A stretch of 64,000 nucleotides of DNA from CBDFGS01 sp965247255. GTDB taxonomy: Bacteria > Chloroflexota > Dehalococcoidia > Lucifugimonadales > CAUZJF01. The number at the start of each line of letters is the position of its first letter. Position 1 is the first letter of the stretch. The position numbers and the translations under genes were made by a program. Where the stretch lies: contig CBDFGS010000010.1 in assembly GCA_965247255.1 (NCBI GenBank), positions 1 through 64,000 on the forward strand, given 5' to 3'. Below, in pieces: positions 60,959 to 64,000 of this stretch. The notes under the pieces were generated by a model that was not told where the DNA came from, did not search any database, and was given only the letters and a program-made list of their open reading frames with translations.

Positions 60959-61720
60959 CTACTCCCGCGTGTCCAGCGTCAGCTCCGCAGCCCCCCTGCG
61001 GCCGCGAGCCCCCAGTTTGGCCAGCCAGATCCCGAGCTCGTACATCACAATGATCGGGAGTGCGACAAGCGTCTGGTTGATGGGGTCGAAGGTCGGGGTG
61101 ATCATGGCCCCGAGCACGAACGCAATCACTACGGCGTAGCGCCTGTTCTTCGCCAGGAACGCGGGGGTCACGACGCCGATCTTAGACAGAAAGAAGGCGA
61201 CGATCGGGGTCTCGAACACTATCCCCATCCAGAAAAGCAACGTCAGCATCAGGCTGACGTAGTTGCCAATACGGATATAGGGAGTGGCGACCTCGGTTCC
61301 GAAAGACAGGAGGAATCTAACCGCCGGGGGGAACAGCACACGGTAGCCGAAGGCCGCGCCAACGAGGAATGCCATCAGGCTCAAGGGAAGCAGCGCAAAC
61401 AGGTAGCGTCTCTCGGAGCCGGTCAGCCCCGGCGAAACAAACATCACGAGTTGGTACAAGACGAAGGGTAGAGACAGGACCACGCCGCCGAGGAGTGAGA
61501 CCTTCATCGCGACCCCCACGAACTCGGTCAGGTCCGTGTAGATCGGCTTCTCGTTGGGGATCGCGGCGAAACCCTGCGCCGGGATCATGAGAAACTCGAG
61601 AATCTGCTGGTGGAAGGCGAACGCGACCATGGTCAATACCAGAACGGCGATCACCGACCGCCCCAGCCGACCGCGCAGCTCGGTCAAGTGCGACCTGATG
61701 GGGAGCTGCCTATCTTTCAC
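60959..61720 (-). CDS. tatC: Sec-independent translocase TatC (253 aa)
   Basis: IRSHLTELRGRLGRSVIAVL at the start and six membrane helices (for example FVLYQLVMFVSPGLTGSERR, LMLTLLFWMGIVFETPIVAF). GTG 61718-61720 overlaps the upstream TatA/B-type gene by 11 bases. Receptor for twin-arginine signal peptides. Operon maf-tatB-tatC. Confidence 0.93.
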   Translation of the reverse strand: MKDRQLPIRSHLTELRGRLGRSVIAVLVLTMVAFAFHQQILEFLMIPAQGFAAIPNEKPIYTDLTEFVGVAMKVSLLGGVVLSLPFVLYQLVMFVSPGLTGSERRYLFALLPLSLMAFLVGAAFGYRVLFPPAVRFLLSFGTEVATPYIRIGNYVSLMLTLLFWMGIVFETPIVAFFLSKIGVVTPAFLAKNRRYAVVIAFVLGAMITPTFDPINQTLVALPIIVMYELGIWLAKLGARGRRGAAELTLDTRE

Positions 61721-62057
61721 CGCTACTTTCCTCGTCACCTCCCCGAGTCTCGGGCGCAGGGGATGGTCTGAACTCGACAGGTCCCTCATCGCCCGGCGCG
61801 GGCTCATCCTGCCCTGGGGCGTCTGAGGCGCCGGCACGGGGCGCGCGGGCCTGCGCCAAGGACGGTCCTTCGGCAGGCTCCGGGGGTTCGGCGGCATCCA
61901 GCGTCAGATCGGGCAACTCGTCCGCCATTCGCCTAAGCTCCCTTGAAGCCTTCCCAAGTAGGCGAGCGGCGTCGACCATCCGCTCAGGGCCCAGTACGAT
62001 GAACGCGACTACCAGCACCACGAGGACCTCGATGGTGCCCATGCCCAGGATGTTCAT
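61710..62057 (-). CDS. tatB: TatA/TatB-type protein (115 aa)
   Basis: An N-terminal helix (TIEVLVVLVVAFIVLGPERM), then the amphipathic ARLLGKASRELRRMADELP, and a long Pro/Glu-rich tail. The GP-E-R hinge fits TatB-like proteins. ATG 62055-62057 overlaps the maf stop (ATGA). Confidence 0.82.
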   Translation of the reverse strand: MNILGMGTIEVLVVLVVAFIVLGPERMVDAARLLGKASRELRRMADELPDLTLDAAEPPEPAEGPSLAQARAPRAGASDAPGQDEPAPGDEGPVEFRPSPAPETRGGDEESSGER

Positions 62058-62761
62058 CGTCCCGCCTGTCCGTTTCCGAGTTGCAGCCGGCAGCCGACGC
62101 ACTCGTCGGGAGGGCGCCATCCGTGGCGTATGGCCCCGTCGGCTCCCCGAAGCGCGAGCAGCCGCTGCGCCTCACACAGCGGCAGTCCGACGACGTTGAG
62201 ATAGCATCCTTCGATGGAGGCCGCCGGCCGAAAAGCAGGGTCCTGCACCGCGTAGCCGCCGGCCTTGTCGAACGGCTCCCCGGACTCGATGTAATCGGCT
62301 AGCTCCTCATCCGTATAGCGCCGGAACTTCACCTGAGTGCTCTCGGTGGCGCTGCTCCAGCGGGCGGTGGCCGAGTCGAGTGCCACGACGCCCGAGACGA
62401 CGCGGTGGCTGCGCTCCCTCAGAAGGCCGAGCATACGGCGCGCCTCCGCTGCATCGGAGGGTTTCCCCATCACTTCATGGCCCAGCACGACTACCGTGTC
62501 GGCGCCCACCACGATGGCCGGCCCAGTTCGCTCGGCCACGCCTCTAGCTTTCTGCAGGGCAAGCCTTATCACGTACTCCTCCGGGGTTTCGTCAGCCCTG
62601 ACGCGCGGCTCGGCGCCGACCGGGGGGCTGATCTCGAACGGCGCAGCGAATGCAGAGACGAGCTCCCGCCTGCGGGGCGACCCGGACGCCAGTACCAGGC
62701 GTTTGCGAGACTCGCCAACTGAGAGCGGCACTGCTGAGCCCGCGGTCGCTTGGACTTTCAC
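62054..62761 (-). CDS. maf: Maf-like nucleotide pyrophosphatase (235 aa)
   Basis: VLASGSPRRRELVSAF, then VVGADTVVVLGHEVMGKPSD and YVIRLALQKARGVAE are Maf signatures; SGEPFDKAGGYAVQDPA follows. House-cleaning enzyme that hydrolyses non-canonical or pyrimidine nucleoside triphosphates. C-terminal 30 residues with CVGC are extra to the usual length. Confidence 0.9.
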   Translation of the reverse strand: MKVQATAGSAVPLSVGESRKRLVLASGSPRRRELVSAFAAPFEISPPVGAEPRVRADETPEEYVIRLALQKARGVAERTGPAIVVGADTVVVLGHEVMGKPSDAAEARRMLGLLRERSHRVVSGVVALDSATARWSSATESTQVKFRRYTDEELADYIESGEPFDKAGGYAVQDPAFRPAASIEGCYLNVVGLPLCEAQRLLALRGADGAIRHGWRPPDECVGCRLQLGNGQAGR

Positions 62762-62777
62762 ACTTTCGCCTATATCC

Positions 62778-63062
62778 CTAGGCCACGAGGTCCTTCAGCA
62801 GGGAGTGCAGTCGCGGAGCATCCGGCAGCGCGCCGCGTAGCCCTGCAACATCTTGCTCTCCTATCATCAAAGGGCTCCGCTGAAAGCGGCCATTCAGGGT
62901 GTACGAACAAAACCGTACGCTGAGCGAGCCGTCGTCATACTCCAGAAGCTGGATACACGGCTGGTGCCACTGACCGAGTGACGTAGCCTCTTCGACGACA
63001 TTTCCCTTTCCCCAAGGCATCTCGAATGGCCTTGGCACCTGGCGCCCGGGACCTGTGGACAT
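62778..63062 (-). CDS. Conserved hypothetical protein (94 aa)
   Basis: VEEATSLGQWHQPCIQLLEY then DDGSLSVRFCSYTLNGRFQR looks like a compact beta-rich protein. Sixteen bases upstream of maf, same strand. Family not recognised. Confidence 0.65.
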   Translation of the reverse strand: MSTGPGRQVPRPFEMPWGKGNVVEEATSLGQWHQPCIQLLEYDDGSLSVRFCSYTLNGRFQRSPLMIGEQDVAGLRGALPDAPRLHSLLKDLVA

Positions 63063-63155
63063 GATGCGGCCCTCCCAAACGGTGATATTCTATCGCTTTT
63101 GTTCCCGTCAGCCACGAATCCTGCTCAGCCTCATCCCGATCCACACCGGTTGGTC

Positions 63156-64000
63156 TTACTCGGGCGAGACTCCAATCGTCGCGACGCATTCTACGTGGTG
63201 CGTTTGCGGAAACATGTCCACGGGCTCAACGCTCTCGACCCGCATCCCTTGCTCGGTGAGCGCTTGCAGGTCTCTCGCCATAGTTCCGGGGTCGCACGAG
63301 ACGTACACCGTTCGCCTGGGTCTCACGCGCGCGACTGCCTCGAGAACGGCGGGATGGCAGCCCGCCCTGGGCGGGTCAAGAATCACCGCGTCGGGGGTGG
63401 ACTCAAGCTCTCCTATGACGTCCTCCACTCTACCTTTTAGAAACTCGACGTTGTCAGCCTTCGCCGCATTCACCACGGCGTCCTTCAGCGCCGCGTCTGA
63501 CTCCTCGATGGCGAAGACGCGGCCGGCGGACGACGCAAGTAAGACCGCGAAGGTACCGACGCCCGCGTAGGCGTCCACGATCACCTCATGGCCGTTCAGC
63601 TCGAGGCGATCGCGGACCAGGAGCACGAGGCGCTCGGCCTGCTCAATATTCACCTGGAAGAAGGAGGGAGATGCGATTTGGAACAGCTGGCCCAGCATCC
63701 TTTCGCGGTAGTGGTCCTGGCCCGACTCCACCGTTATATCTCCGTTGTCGAGCTTAGGCTGGACCAGCCACTCTCCGGTGTTGGTCCCGTATCGGACCGA
63801 AAGCTGGCTGGTCTCGCCGGACCTGCCTTGGAGCTTGCCAAGGATATCGTTGATCCCCTGATGCATCAGCATGCACTTGTCGATCTCTAAAAACCTTCGA
63901 GTGATCCTGTTGACGAATCCGACTCCGCCTCGCCTCTTGATTGTGAACCTGGCGTGGTTTCGATAGCCAAACTCCTGAGCGCTGGGCACGGTCTCGGCAA
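63156..64000 (-). CDS. 23S rRNA (uracil-C5)-methyltransferase, RlmD/TrmA family, 5' end cut by window
   Basis: The frame is open to the window edge, so the N-terminus lies beyond 64000. Visible are the SAM-binding VIVDAYAGVGTFAVLLASSA, DPPRAGCHPAVLEAVARVRP and the catalytic Cys in VYVSCDPGTMARDLQALTE. The family methylates U1939 or U747 of 23S rRNA or U54 of tRNA; which one cannot be told from this part. Confidence 0.88.
   Translation of the reverse strand, partial: AETVPSAQEFGYRNHARFTIKRRGGVGFVNRITRRFLEIDKCMLMHQGINDILGKLQGRSGETSQLSVRYGTNTGEWLVQPKLDNGDITVESGQDHYRERMLGQLFQIASPSFFQVNIEQAERLVLLVRDRLELNGHEVIVDAYAGVGTFAVLLASSAGRVFAIEESDAALKDAVVNAAKADNVEFLKGRVEDVIGELESTPDAVILDPPRAGCHPAVLEAVARVRPRRTVYVSCDPGTMARDLQALTEQGMRVESVEPVDMFPQTHHVECVATIGVSPE

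Overview
The window is high-GC bacterial chromosome carrying an integrated phage-like region on the left (about 1-19,165) and ordinary chromosome on the right (about 19,170-64,000). The housekeeping content (TatA/TatC, an error-prone ImuB-like plus DnaE2-type polymerase set with a DUF6504 protein, an MTAP-AhcY-MetK methyl-cycle cluster, CysS-IspF-IspD, Maf, an RlmD-type methyltransferase) and the style of the short intergenic repeats fit a Chloroflexota lineage of the Dehalococcoidia/SAR202 type. That assignment is inference; no rRNA or tRNA gene is visible to settle it.

Phage-like region. From 12,790 down to 281 runs a tightly packed minus-strand early operon. Its genes overlap by ATGA, GTGA or TAATG. 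It holds an AlpA-like HTH protein, several very small Cys-rich proteins, an alanine-repeat protein, an annealing-type recombination protein with a RecB/Cas4-like nuclease, a ParB-like protein, a ribbon-helix-helix protein, an SF2 helicase, a PriCT/TOPRIM primase and a MazG-like protein. No capsid, tail, terminase, integrase or lysis gene is in view, so only the replication/recombination and immunity part of the element is present, or it is not a complete phage. A LexA-type repressor (12,873) is divergent from the operon. Downstream of it lie cargo genes: an HsdR_N/PD-(D/E)XK-like protein, a small unknown protein, a decayed zinc-ribbon gene, a DUF4411 PIN plus XRE-ImmA toxin-antitoxin-type pair and an IS1595-family transposase. 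These are separated by four diverged copies of the repressor gene's 3' end (13,651; 14,911; 15,336; 19,109).

Small-scale modularity in the phage region is marked. Four consecutive genes end in the same codons (HGGKAL-stop), and the repeat carries the next gene's ribosome-binding site and GTG start. Three minus-strand reading frames share an HTH-derived tail (IDI-N/D-EYRR). Two plus-strand genes sit inside the minus-strand operon behind the same hairpin leader.

Chromosome. Three identical-length copies (1704 bp) of an IS1380-family element sit at 20,379, 54,372 and 57,589, each in a signal-transduction gene: a Cache-HAMP sensor, a histidine kinase and its convergent NarL-type response regulator. 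For the last two, the exact target duplications (CTTAC, GTAAA) allow the uninterrupted genes to be rebuilt. Between the elements lie an HtrA-like protease, an FAD oxidoreductase, a PPi-type phosphofructokinase, a DM13 protein sitting on an mtnA remnant, mtnP, rhodanese, a PfkB kinase, ahcY, metK, an HxlR regulator, a large unknown protein, a NUDIX hydrolase, the mutasome-like cluster, two trypsin-like proteases with a LuxR-type regulator, tatA, cysS-ispF-ispD, a dienelactone-hydrolase-like protein, a bifunctional-nuclease lipoprotein, an EVE protein with a 180-bp tandem repeat, a frameshifted aldo-keto reductase, and a phosphonate-type binding lipoprotein between two paralogous kinases. The right end carries a phosphoesterase, tatC-tatB-maf and a partial RlmD-type gene.
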